Positions 1 through 6,335 of a stretch of 12,823 nucleotides of DNA are shown here, piece after piece. The notes beneath the pieces are model-generated. The model did no database searches and was not told the origin of the DNA. It worked only from the letters and a program-made list of their open reading frames with translations. Source of the stretch: an uncultured Eubacteriales bacterium (GTDB taxonomy: Bacteria > Bacillota > Clostridia > UBA1381 > UBA9506); contig CABSKZ010000056.1 in the NCBI GenBank assembly GCA_902478395.1, positions 1 through 12,823 of the forward strand, read 5' to 3'. Position 1 is the first letter of the stretch, and the number at the start of each line of letters is the position of its first letter. The position numbers and the translations under genes were made by a program.

Positions 1-50
1 GTCACAGACAGCCTTACACAAAAGTTGTCATCGAGAAAATCAACGGCTAG
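1..50 (+). CDS. rplU: 50S ribosomal protein L21, C-terminal end (partial)
   Basis: Only the last 15 codons and the stop (TAG 48-50) are inside the window; the reading frame begins at base 3. The residues read HRQPYTKVVIEKING, the typical L21 C-terminus that contacts 23S rRNA in the large subunit. The identification is supported by the two genes that follow, prp and rpmA, which form the classic Firmicutes rplU-prp-rpmA operon. Three nucleotides separate the stop from the prp ATG, so the genes are almost certainly co-transcribed. The promoter and most of the gene lie upstream of the window. Confidence 0.93.
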   Translation, partial: HRQPYTKVVIEKING

Positions 51-53
51 AAA

Positions 54-386
54 ATGACGGACATAGTAATTTTCAGAAACAAAAAACAAGAGGTCGTAAA
101 ATACACTGTGACTGGGCATACCGGGTTTAACGAAGCCGGAACGGATATTGTTTGTTCGGCCGTCAGCTGTGCGGCGATGACCGCGCTGAACGGATTGACA
201 GATGTCTTGGGGCTGACGGTAGGTTACGAAATAGCGGACGGCTCAGTGGAGTGTGTGCTGCCTGAAGAACTGGAACCCGAAGAGCGGTACGGAGCACAGG
301 TGTTATTGGAAAGTATGGTTTTAACCATGCGTGACCTCGCGAAACAGTATGAAACGTATATTTCAGTTACTGAACTGGAGGTGTAA
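54..386 (+). CDS. prp: Ribosomal-processing cysteine protease Prp
   Basis: A 110-residue protein of the Prp (YsxB, DUF464) family, which in Firmicutes removes the N-terminal extension of ribosomal protein L27. The catalytic pair is visible: His22 in TGHTGF and Cys34 in GTDIVCSAVS, at the same positions as in the characterised Staphylococcus aureus enzyme. The segment around Cys34 (DIVCSAVSCAAMTALNGL) is the family signature. It sits between rplU and rpmA, its substrate gene, with gaps of 3 nt and 2 nt. No strong Shine-Dalgarno lies before ATG 54, which suggests translational coupling to rplU. Length is normal for the family. The function is established knowledge for the family; the motif match is directly visible. 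Confidence 0.95.
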   Translation: MTDIVIFRNKKQEVVKYTVTGHTGFNEAGTDIVCSAVSCAAMTALNGLTDVLGLTVGYEIADGSVECVLPEELEPEERYGAQVLLESMVLTMRDLAKQYETYISVTELEV

Positions 387-388
387 TC

Positions 389-673
389 ATGATTCAATTG
401 AATATTCAGCTTTTTGCTCATAAAAAGGGTGTTGGTAGTACCAGAAACGGACGTGACAGCGAAGCGAAGCGTTTGGGTGTTAAGAAAGCGGACGGACAGC
501 CGGTATTGGCTGGAAATATTCTCGTTCGTCAGCGCGGCACAAAAATCCACCCGGGAATCAATGTCGGCAAAGGCGGCGACGATACGTTGTTTGCACTGGT
601 AAACGGCAAGGTGAAGTACGAAAGAGTCGGCAAAGACAAAAAACAGGTGAGCGTATACGAAGTAACCGCTTAA
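389..673 (+). CDS. rpmA: 50S ribosomal protein L27 with Prp-cleavable N-terminal extension
   Basis: A 94-residue L27, a large-subunit protein whose N-terminus reaches the peptidyl-transferase centre. The core AHKKGVGSTRNGRDSEAKRLGVKK is characteristic. It is preceded by nine extra residues, MIQLNIQLF, matching the Firmicutes extension that Prp removes after Phe9 so that mature L27 begins with Ala-His-Lys-Lys. The protease gene lies immediately upstream (2 nt gap), and GGAGGTG at 377-383 gives a good ribosome site 5 nt before ATG 389. A terminator follows the stop, so this is the last gene of the ribosomal operon. Confidence 0.97.
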   Translation: MIQLNIQLFAHKKGVGSTRNGRDSEAKRLGVKKADGQPVLAGNILVRQRGTKIHPGINVGKGGDDTLFALVNGKVKYERVGKDKKQVSVYEVTA

Positions 674-685
674 CAGCGAACAAAC

Positions 686-721
686 AAGCCCAGTCCGTTA
701 CCGGAATGGGCTTTTGTATTT
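686..721 (+). terminator. Rho-independent terminator after rpmA
   Basis: Arms AAGCCCA (686-692) and TGGGCTT (707-713) enclose an inner TCCG/CGGA stem (694-697 with 702-705), loop TTAC and a single G/A mismatch. A T-rich tail (TTTTGTATTT) follows. It ends only 6-7 nt before the ribosome site of the next gene, so that gene is expressed either by read-through or from a promoter not obvious here. Confidence 0.8.
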
Positions 722-737
722 CCGGGAAGGAGGAGGA

Positions 738-1433
738 ATGGTGGCAATTTACGCAATTTCTGACCTGCACCTCTGCCTGAGTGTGGACAAGCCAATGGAT
801 GTGTTCGGCGCAATCTGGGAGAATTATGTCCAGCGGCTGCACGAAAATTGGCGCAGGATCGTGGCACCGCAGGATATCGTTTTGCTGCCCGGAGATATTT
901 CCTGGTCAACCTATATCCGGAATGCGTATGAGGATTTCCAGTTTATTAACGACCTTCCCGGCACCAAAATCATTACGAAGGGAAATCACGATTATTGGTG
1001 GGAAACGCTGTCAAAACTGAACGGATATCTCGATGAGAATGGGTTTGATACAATTCGTTTTTTGCATAACAGTACCTATTGTTATGAGGATACGGTAATC
1101 TGTGGGACAAAGGGTTACCCTGACCCAACGGATTTGGCCGCCCCGACTGCGGAGGACGATAAATTATTTTTGCGGGAGCTTTCCCGGCTGGAACTGTCGT
1201 TAAAAAAAGCGCAGGAATCGGGCCAGGAGCGGATTATTGTGCTGTTGCACTATCCACCGCGGTTCAACGGTGCTTATACGGAACTGATGGAACGGTACGG
1301 CGTGGCAGCTTGTGTTTACGGCCACCTGCATGCACAGTCACAACGATTTGCCCAACAGGGGGAACATAACGGCGTTATTTACCGGTTGGTATCCTGCGAC
1401 TATTTAAAATTTACGCCTGTTAAAATATTTTAA
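738..1433 (+). CDS. Calcineurin-like metallophosphoesterase
   Basis: A 231-residue predicted phosphohydrolase of the calcineurin-like superfamily, probably the COG1768 type. All metal-binding motifs are present: D9-x-H11 (SDLHL), G52-D53 (LPGDISW), G82-N83-H84-D85 followed by YWW, H171 (LLHYPP) and G195-H196-L-H198 (YGHLH). Two metal ions are expected; the substrate is unknown. There is no signal peptide or membrane segment, so it should be cytosolic. The frame is open from TTG 714, but that codon lies in the preceding terminator. ATG 738 is used here; GTG 741 (MAIYAISDLHL) is equally possible, since AAGGAGG at 727-733 lies 4 nt from the ATG and 7 nt from the GTG. It is flanked by ribosomal genes and a sigma factor, neither of which suggests a role. 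Confidence 0.88.
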   Translation: MVAIYAISDLHLCLSVDKPMDVFGAIWENYVQRLHENWRRIVAPQDIVLLPGDISWSTYIRNAYEDFQFINDLPGTKIITKGNHDYWWETLSKLNGYLDENGFDTIRFLHNSTYCYEDTVICGTKGYPDPTDLAAPTAEDDKLFLRELSRLELSLKKAQESGQERIIVLLHYPPRFNGAYTELMERYGVAACVYGHLHAQSQRFAQQGEHNGVIYRLVSCDYLKFTPVKIF

Positions 1434-1468
1434 AAACAAGAATTTATGCAATCCGACAAAAAATCCCA

Positions 1469-1497
1469 TTGAAATTTGGTTCATCTCATGGTATGAT
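1469..1497 (+). promoter_or_regulatory. SigA-type promoter of the ECF sigma/anti-sigma operon
   Basis: TTGAAA (1469-1474) and TATGAT (1492-1497) are separated by 17 nt, close to the housekeeping consensus. The TTG start of the sigma factor lies about 40 nt downstream of the -10. No ECF-style AAC...CGT promoter is evident, so autoregulation by the ECF factor is not supported from this stretch. Confidence 0.65.
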
Positions 1498-1535
1498 ATT
1501 GATAACTGTAAACAGGGAAAAGGAGGTGGGCGGTT

Positions 1536-2123
1536 TTGGCGGCACCGGAAAGCGAACTGATTCAAAAAAGCAAGAACGGTGATATTGCAGCCTTTGAGGA
1601 ATTGATTTGCGCTTATCAGAAAAAAACGCTGAATCTTGCCTACCGTATGCTGGGAAACCGGCCGGATGCGGAGGATGCGACACAGGATATTTTTCTCCGA
1701 GTATACCGCTCAATCGGCGGGTTCAATGAAGAGTCATCCTTTTCCACCTGGATTTATAAAATTGCGACCAATGTCTGCCTCGACGCGCTCCGCAAGCGAA
1801 AACGGCAGAATTTAAATAATACGGTGAGCATCAGCCAGCAGAGTGCGGACGACGAGGAATACGAATTGCCGATTGAAGACGACGGGCCTTCTCCATATGA
1901 AGCGGCGCAGAAAAAAGAAGCCATGCGCGCACTGGAGCGGGCATTGGAAAAACTGAACGAGGAGCAGAAAACCGTAATTGTGATGCGGGATATCAACGGC
2001 TTTTCCTATGAAGAAATTGCAGCGTCTTTGGACTGTACGCTGGGGACGATTAAATCCCGTATAAACCGTGCAAGATTAGCACTTCGAAAACTATTGGAAG
2101 AGGACAGGGAACTTTTTTTGTGA
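1536..2123 (+). CDS. ECF-type RNA polymerase sigma factor (SigW/RpoE-like)
   Basis: A 195-residue extracytoplasmic-function sigma factor that redirects RNA polymerase to a stress regulon. Sigma region 2 spans about residues 20-90, with DAEDATQDIFLRVYRSI and FSTWIYKIATNVCLDALRKRKR. An acidic linker follows at 100-125. Sigma region 4 lies at about 135-187, with the helix-turn-helix FSYEEIAASLDCTLGTIKSRINRAR. The start is TTG 1536, decided by AGGAGGTG at 1521-1528 with 7 nt spacing; no ATG fits. The next gene, 44 nt downstream, encodes a zinc-finger anti-sigma factor, the usual pairing. The regulon and inducing signal cannot be read from the sequence. Confidence 0.93.
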   Translation: MAAPESELIQKSKNGDIAAFEELICAYQKKTLNLAYRMLGNRPDAEDATQDIFLRVYRSIGGFNEESSFSTWIYKIATNVCLDALRKRKRQNLNNTVSISQQSADDEEYELPIEDDGPSPYEAAQKKEAMRALERALEKLNEEQKTVIVMRDINGFSYEEIAASLDCTLGTIKSRINRARLALRKLLEEDRELFL

Positions 2124-2167
2124 CGGCGGCGTCTAATTATTATAGCATATGAAAGGAGTGGACAAAA

Positions 2168-3454
2168 GTGAATAGATGTGCGTGTGATGAAGTGTTATTG
2201 CTTTTGCCCCTTTACATAGATAATATGCTGTCGCAAGAGGAAATGACAAACGTGCGGGAACATCTGGCTGCTTGCAGCAGTTGTGAGAGCGAATATCTTT
2301 TTTTGAAGGGAATTATGAAAACCGCGAAGGACCTCCCGGAGCTGGAAGTGACGGAGGATTTTCAGGCACGGCTCCATGACAAGCTGATGGTTGCGCAGAA
2401 AAATCCTGTAGTGTTTAAAACAGAAAATAGCCGTCCGGTTTGGTTCAAAAATTGGAAAGTGTACGGTACAGCGGCGGCTAGCGTAGCGATTATCGCGATT
2501 TCCGTTATCTCATTGTCTAACCTTCCGAACGGTGGGGTTATAGCGCCGCCTGATTCATTGCAAATAGAAGCGCCTGTACACACGGCAGCGGCAACGCCAG
2601 AGGCGAGCCAAGCTTCTGATATGGTCCAGGAACCAGCAGCGGAGGCAACGCCTGTGCCAGCGGGCGGGGAAACTACCAAACAGGGACAGTCAAAAGTGCA
2701 GAAGAAACCTTCCGTTTGGGATAAAATTGTTTCGGTGTTTACGGCCGCACCTACGGAACAACAGGCAGAAAAACAAAAGGATACGGGAACGAATGAAGAG
2801 GAACCGGCACCAACCATGCCGCCGTTATTGAACCAATCGGATATCAGGGGGTATGACGCACTTCCGGACAACGTGCCGGCGGAAGAAAAGCAAAATCAGA
2901 GCAATGCCGCGAAATCCACAGAGCCAGAGGCTGAAAATGCCGCGGCCTATGATTTGGAAACTTCTTCCGAAATGGCAGGAACAATGCCCCCAAGCGTACA
3001 ATCAAGTGGACATTCAGGCGGTTCCGCCAGCGGTGGGGGAGGCGGTTCTGCGGGATCGGGCAATGGCGGGGGAACCGCTGTGAAATCCCCAGCGAAGGTC
3101 TCCAAAGTGAAAACAATTATTCATATGAAGTTTACTGAAGAAGGACGCGAGCAGGCAAGAAGTATTCTGGCGGACTATCCGCAAAAGAACGGAGCTTATG
3201 TCATTGGGTCCGATAACTTCCGGAGTGTGTTGGATCGGCTTGAAAATCTGAATGGCTTTCAGTCAAGCACACAAGGTGTGGAGGATATGAGCGCGGAATA
3301 CAACAGATTAAATGAGGAAAAAGCGTCAAACAGTGCGGAAATAGATGCCAATGCTGAAAACAGCGCGGAACTGGAACGGCGCAACGGGGAAATTGATGAC
3401 CGCCTTGCCGAAATCGACCAGGAAATCAGCAAGAATTATATCACAATCTCATAA
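2168..3454 (+). CDS. Membrane anti-sigma factor: zinc finger, one TM span, DUF4349-like extracellular domain
   Basis: A 428-residue probable anti-sigma factor for the preceding ECF sigma. The N-terminus carries a ZAS (zf-HC2) motif, with Cys6 and H32-x3-C36-x2-C39 (EHLAACSSC), expected to bind the sigma factor in the cytoplasm. One hydrophobic segment at about residues 99-119 predicts a single membrane span. Residues 120-310 form a long low-complexity linker rich in Ala, Pro, Glu and Gln, ending in a Gly/Ser stretch at 280-303. Residues 313-428 (DNFRSVLDRLENL, a helical Glu/Asn-rich stretch, terminal NYITIS) resemble the DUF4349 fold with its coiled-coil insert; this is judged by eye. The GTG start at 2168 has AAAGGAG at 2152-2158, 9 nt away. 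Release of sigma by regulated proteolysis is an inference from related systems. Confidence 0.85.
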   Translation: MNRCACDEVLLLLPLYIDNMLSQEEMTNVREHLAACSSCESEYLFLKGIMKTAKDLPELEVTEDFQARLHDKLMVAQKNPVVFKTENSRPVWFKNWKVYGTAAASVAIIAISVISLSNLPNGGVIAPPDSLQIEAPVHTAAATPEASQASDMVQEPAAEATPVPAGGETTKQGQSKVQKKPSVWDKIVSVFTAAPTEQQAEKQKDTGTNEEEPAPTMPPLLNQSDIRGYDALPDNVPAEEKQNQSNAAKSTEPEAENAAAYDLETSSEMAGTMPPSVQSSGHSGGSASGGGGGSAGSGNGGGTAVKSPAKVSKVKTIIHMKFTEEGREQARSILADYPQKNGAYVIGSDNFRSVLDRLENLNGFQSSTQGVEDMSAEYNRLNEEKASNSAEIDANAENSAELERRNGEIDDRLAEIDQEISKNYITIS

Positions 3455-3484
3455 AAAACGCAGGCCAAAAGCCTGCGTTTTTTT
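3455..3484 (+). terminator. Rho-independent terminator of the sigma/anti-sigma operon
   Basis: A perfect 11-bp stem, AAAACGCAGGC (3455-3465) with GCCTGCGTTTT (3471-3481), has loop CAAAA and a run of seven T (3478-3484). It begins at the base after the anti-sigma stop. The A/T symmetry may also let it work against transcripts from the opposite strand. Confidence 0.92.
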
Positions 3485-3732
3485 GTTGCTGTTTGGTGCG
3501 CGGGAATTAATCTACGGATTCTGCCAGAGCAAGAAAAAAAGAGCAGAACTACCATAAAAACAGCGCGCTTTATGCAAGTCGTTTGTGTGAAATGATTTTA
3601 AAGCAAATTGCTCTAAAGCTTATAAACGAACCGTTTATGAAAGGCAATATGTAATGCAATGAAAGAGAACGGTGTTCCCAAGGGGGTAATACCCTTATCC
3701 AGGTTCTTGACTCGGAGTTGGTAAGCGAAGGT
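3485..3732. other. Intergenic stretch with several small hairpins, no gene
   Basis: There is no credible ORF between the sigma-operon terminator and the cardiolipin synthase 3' end. Visible structures are ATAAACG/CGTTTAT with loop AAC (3622-3638), GAAC-GGT-GTTC (3667-3677) and AAGGG/CCCTT around a 7-nt loop (3680-3696). AGAAC at 3666-3670 can also pair with GTTCT further along. No known riboswitch or small-RNA family is recognised. The genes on the two sides converge here. Confidence 0.4.
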
Positions 3733-3772
3733 AAAACAGAAAAGTAGGGCTTTCCGTTGACGGAGAACTACC
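3733..3772 (-). terminator. Possible terminator of the minus-strand operon after cardiolipin synthase
   Basis: Read on the minus strand, GTAG (3771-3768) pairs with CTAC (3747-3744), and an inner TCCGT/ACGGA stem (3764-3760 with 3757-3753) sits inside an asymmetric internal loop. TTTTCTGTTTT follows (complement of 3743-3733). It starts 12 nt beyond the stop codon. The stem is imperfect, so this is a moderate call. Confidence 0.45.
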
Positions 3773-3783
3773 AGATAGTATTT

Positions 3784-5244
3784 TCACATCAACGGAGAGA
3801 GCAGACGGAAGATAGACTCTTTTATTTTACACCAGAATCCACGTTTGCGGAATTCTTTTAAATTCAATTCGCGGCAGGAAGCCATATCGTTCAAAAATAC
3901 TTCGCTGCATTGGGTAGAGAATGCCTCGTCATATAGAAAAGCATTAACCTCGAATGCAAGGGAAAACCCCCGCAGGTCCATATTGGTCGTGCCAAGCGTA
4001 CTTATGGCAGAATCCGCCACCATCATTTTGCTGTGCAGAAATCCATGATAAGCATACACTTTTACGCCATTTTGCAGTAATTCCTCAACATAGGAAAGTG
4101 TAGCGTAGTAGACAAATTTTTTATCTGGAACGCCGGGGATCATGACGCGTACATCCACGCCGGACTGAACAGCCATCTTCAGGCCGTCAAGAATCGAATC
4201 GTCCGGAATTAGGTAGGGCGTCTGAATATAAAGCGTCTGGCGGGCAGCGTGTATCATTTTTAAAAAGCCGTATTTAATCTGCTGCGCAGGGCTGTCCGGC
4301 CCGCTGGACACAATCTGCATGGCGGAGTTGCCCACGCCGTGCCTGTCTGAAAAGAATTTTAAAGCAGCCTCTTTTTCATTAATGTCCTCATCGACGACAT
4401 ACCACCAGTCCATCAAAAACCGCAGCTGCAGCGTTACAACGGAAGAACCGGTAATGCGCAGGTGTGTATCCCGCCACGGCGTTTTTTTCGGATCCATTCC
4501 CATATATTCGTTGCCGATATTAATTCCGCCAAGGTACCCAATTTCCCCGTCAATCACCACGATTTTTCTGTGGTTGCGGTAATTGACGCGAAGCAGATTT
4601 ACAAACGGATTTGGTAGAAATTTAACCACCTTTCCGCCCGCCCGCTTTAACGGCTCAAAGGTGCGGCTTTTGGTTTTCAGGTTCCCAAAGCTGTCGTAGA
4701 TGAACCGGACTTCGACGCCCTCACGCGCTTTTCCCGCGAGAAGTGCAATCATTTTGCGGCCGGTTTCATCCCCACGGAAAATATAGTACATCACATGAAT
4801 GGTTTTTTTTGCGTTTCGAATATCCTCAAACAGCCTGTCGTATTTCACGCGCGCCGAGGTTATCAGCTCCACGCTGTTGTCTTCAGAATACAGGCTGTCG
4901 CTGCTCACCGTATGCATGACAATCATATCCCGGTATTTTTGCAGAGCGGGGTTTTTAAAGTGCAGCTTATCCTGTTTCAAATAGTCCAGCTGTTCCCGGA
5001 CAAGAAGGTTATATTGTTTGTCAATTTCCTGTTTTTTCTGGAATTTCCGTTTCACATTGAGGCTTCTTGCTGTTCCTAGAAAAACATATAAAAGTACGCC
5101 GAGAACGGGCAAAAAAGTGAGCGTGAAAATCCATGAAATAGTACTGACAGGCCGTTTCCGCTCTACAAACAACACTACGATAATTGTCAGAGCGTGCAGG
5201 ATAATAATAAATGCGGGCATATTTTCCCAGATAAACAAGATCAT
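3784..5244 (-). CDS. cls: Cardiolipin synthase (phospholipase D family)
   Basis: A 486-residue membrane enzyme that condenses two phosphatidylglycerol molecules to cardiolipin and glycerol. Two HKD catalytic motifs are visible: H225-R-K227 with D232 (NHRKIVVIDG) and H404-S-K406 with D411 (LHSKMMVAD). Two N-terminal hydrophobic segments lie at about residues 9-27 and 37-57, as usual for bacterial Cls. Length is normal. The listed start is ATG 5244, but GGAG (5249-5246) is only 1 nt from it; TTG 5238, the third codon, lies 7 nt from the same GGAG and may be the true start. It is 25 nt downstream of the PHP gene and probably the last operon gene. Its link to the upstream signalling genes is unclear. 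Confidence 0.95.
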   Translation of the reverse strand: MILFIWENMPAFIIILHALTIIVVLFVERKRPVSTISWIFTLTFLPVLGVLLYVFLGTARSLNVKRKFQKKQEIDKQYNLLVREQLDYLKQDKLHFKNPALQKYRDMIVMHTVSSDSLYSEDNSVELITSARVKYDRLFEDIRNAKKTIHVMYYIFRGDETGRKMIALLAGKAREGVEVRFIYDSFGNLKTKSRTFEPLKRAGGKVVKFLPNPFVNLLRVNYRNHRKIVVIDGEIGYLGGINIGNEYMGMDPKKTPWRDTHLRITGSSVVTLQLRFLMDWWYVVDEDINEKEAALKFFSDRHGVGNSAMQIVSSGPDSPAQQIKYGFLKMIHAARQTLYIQTPYLIPDDSILDGLKMAVQSGVDVRVMIPGVPDKKFVYYATLSYVEELLQNGVKVYAYHGFLHSKMMVADSAISTLGTTNMDLRGFSLAFEVNAFLYDEAFSTQCSEVFLNDMASCRELNLKEFRKRGFWCKIKESIFRLLSPLM

Positions 5245-5269
5245 TCTCCTTTAGCGGTCAACCCGCAAA

Positions 5270-5983
5270 TCATTTTCCGACCAGATAGCAAAACAAAGCG
5301 TCAACCGATAATTCATCCAGCTCCAGGGAGTTTTCATTTTCATAGATATCACCGAGGTAATGTGCGTCTGAGCCTGTGACAAGCCGGTAGTCCGTAAGGT
5401 ATGGATATTGCGCCAAAAGCTCTTCCCGCGAGGTACGCCGGGAAAATTCAACGGCAGTAAATGCCAAGTCGGAGGGGACTGTTCCAAGGTTTGTGATAAT
5501 ACTGTAGGAGTTCCGATCCACATGCGCGGGGTATATGATGCCACCAATCTCACGGACGGCGGGGGCGGCATCCCAGACAGAGCATGTGGAAGCAGTAACC
5601 AGCATTCGGCTCTCGTAGCCTATGATAGTATCAGTATGATCCATCAAAGCCTGTTCACCAAAAATGTCCGGCCTGTTTTGAATCGGCGCATGGAAAGGTG
5701 CCAGCCACTGCGCAAATTGCTGTGCCTGTTCCAAAGATGGGAACAAACATACAAAATGAGCCTCCTCAGCCGTTTCCAGCTCCATGCCGGGAACGACAAT
5801 CAGAGGCTTGCCTTTTGCACATTCCATCACTGCGGCGGCGTTCCCAATCGTATTATGGTCAGTTATGGCGATCATATCCAGCCCGTTTAAAACAGACATA
5901 TTTACAATGTTGTTCGGCGTCATATCCATATCGCCGCAGGGAGAAAGCGCGGTATGGATATGCAGGTCGCAGCATGCTTTCAT
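5270..5983 (-). CDS. PHP-domain metal-dependent phosphoesterase
   Basis: A 237-residue stand-alone PHP (polymerase and histidinol phosphatase) protein. Metal-binding motifs are intact: H8-x-H10 (DLHIH), D42-H43 (ITDHNT), E68/E70 (PGMELET), H76, H154 (YPAHVDR) and D206-x-H208 (GSDAHYLGD). Related small PHP proteins hydrolyse phosphoesters such as nucleotides, RNA ends or histidinol phosphate; the substrate here cannot be read from the sequence. The start ATG 5983 is preceded by AAGGAGG with 10 nt spacing. It lies 16 nt after the second DRTGG gene, and I recall such PHP genes as frequent neighbours of hydrogenase-associated DRTGG/HATPase clusters in clostridia. This suggests a shared pathway, possibly signal turnover (inference). 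Confidence 0.88.
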   Translation of the reverse strand: MKACCDLHIHTALSPCGDMDMTPNNIVNMSVLNGLDMIAITDHNTIGNAAAVMECAKGKPLIVVPGMELETAEEAHFVCLFPSLEQAQQFAQWLAPFHAPIQNRPDIFGEQALMDHTDTIIGYESRMLVTASTCSVWDAAPAVREIGGIIYPAHVDRNSYSIITNLGTVPSDLAFTAVEFSRRTSREELLAQYPYLTDYRLVTGSDAHYLGDIYENENSLELDELSVDALFCYLVGK

Positions 5984-5999
5984 ACCGTCCGCGCCTCCT

Positions 6000-6335
6000 T
6001 TATTTCTGGTTTAACAGCGAACTAAGCGCCAGGGCCAGTTCATATGCAGGCAGAGGGGAACGCAGAAGGGTGACCCCCTGTTCCCGGGCCTTGGCAATTG
6101 TTTCTTCTCCAACCTCCATCTGTTCCACCACGATAACGCAAGAAACCTCGGTCAGGACCGCCACGGCGATGATGTTCAGGTTCGTCTGCACCGTTAGCCA
6201 GGCCTGCCCCTGCTGTGCGCGGGACATGACCAGGCTCAGCAAATCGCCGATGTAACAGCCTGATATATTTTCGTCAAAATCCGCGCTATTTAAAATTTCA
6301 AGCGCAAGCGCCTGTGTAAGTTCCGTTACTGTCAT
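6000..6335 (-). CDS. DRTGG-domain-like small protein (second copy)
   Basis: A 111-residue protein resembling DRTGG domains, the presumed ligand-binding module also found in some phosphotransacetylases and alongside CBS domains. The fold core is about residues 26-100 (GCYIGDLLSLVMSRAQ, then LTVQTNLNIIAVAVLTEVSCVIVVE, then GVTLLRSPLPAYELA). There are no catalytic motifs, signal peptide or membrane segments. Its ATG overlaps the stop of the Fe-S gene by 3 nt (ATGA), indicating translational coupling; GGAG lies 10 nt upstream. It is a distant paralogue of the first gene of the operon. It may bind a metabolite or partner of the Fe-S protein, but no function is proven. Confidence 0.8.
   Translation of the reverse strand: MTVTELTQALALEILNSADFDENISGCYIGDLLSLVMSRAQQGQAWLTVQTNLNIIAVAVLTEVSCVIVVEQMEVGEETIAKAREQGVTLLRSPLPAYELALALSSLLNQK

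Noticed and set aside
714..737. Upstream TTG start for the metallophosphoesterase
   Set aside because: It lies in the rpmA terminator, has no ribosome site, and adds residues encoded by the real Shine-Dalgarno sequence.
2362..2871. A 169-codon minus-strand frame opposite the anti-sigma linker
   Set aside because: The Ser/Ala/Gly-rich translation simply mirrors the repetitive codons of the linker; there is no ribosome site or domain.
3639..3783. Known riboswitch or group II intron fragment
   Set aside because: No SAM, glycine, c-di-GMP, c-di-AMP, lysine or intron domain V core could be aligned by eye, so it is left as unassigned.
5408..5890. A 160-codon plus-strand frame opposite the PHP gene
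   Set aside because: The PHP protein on the minus strand has all metal-binding motifs; the plus-strand translation has low-complexity, unfamiliar sequence and no start signals.
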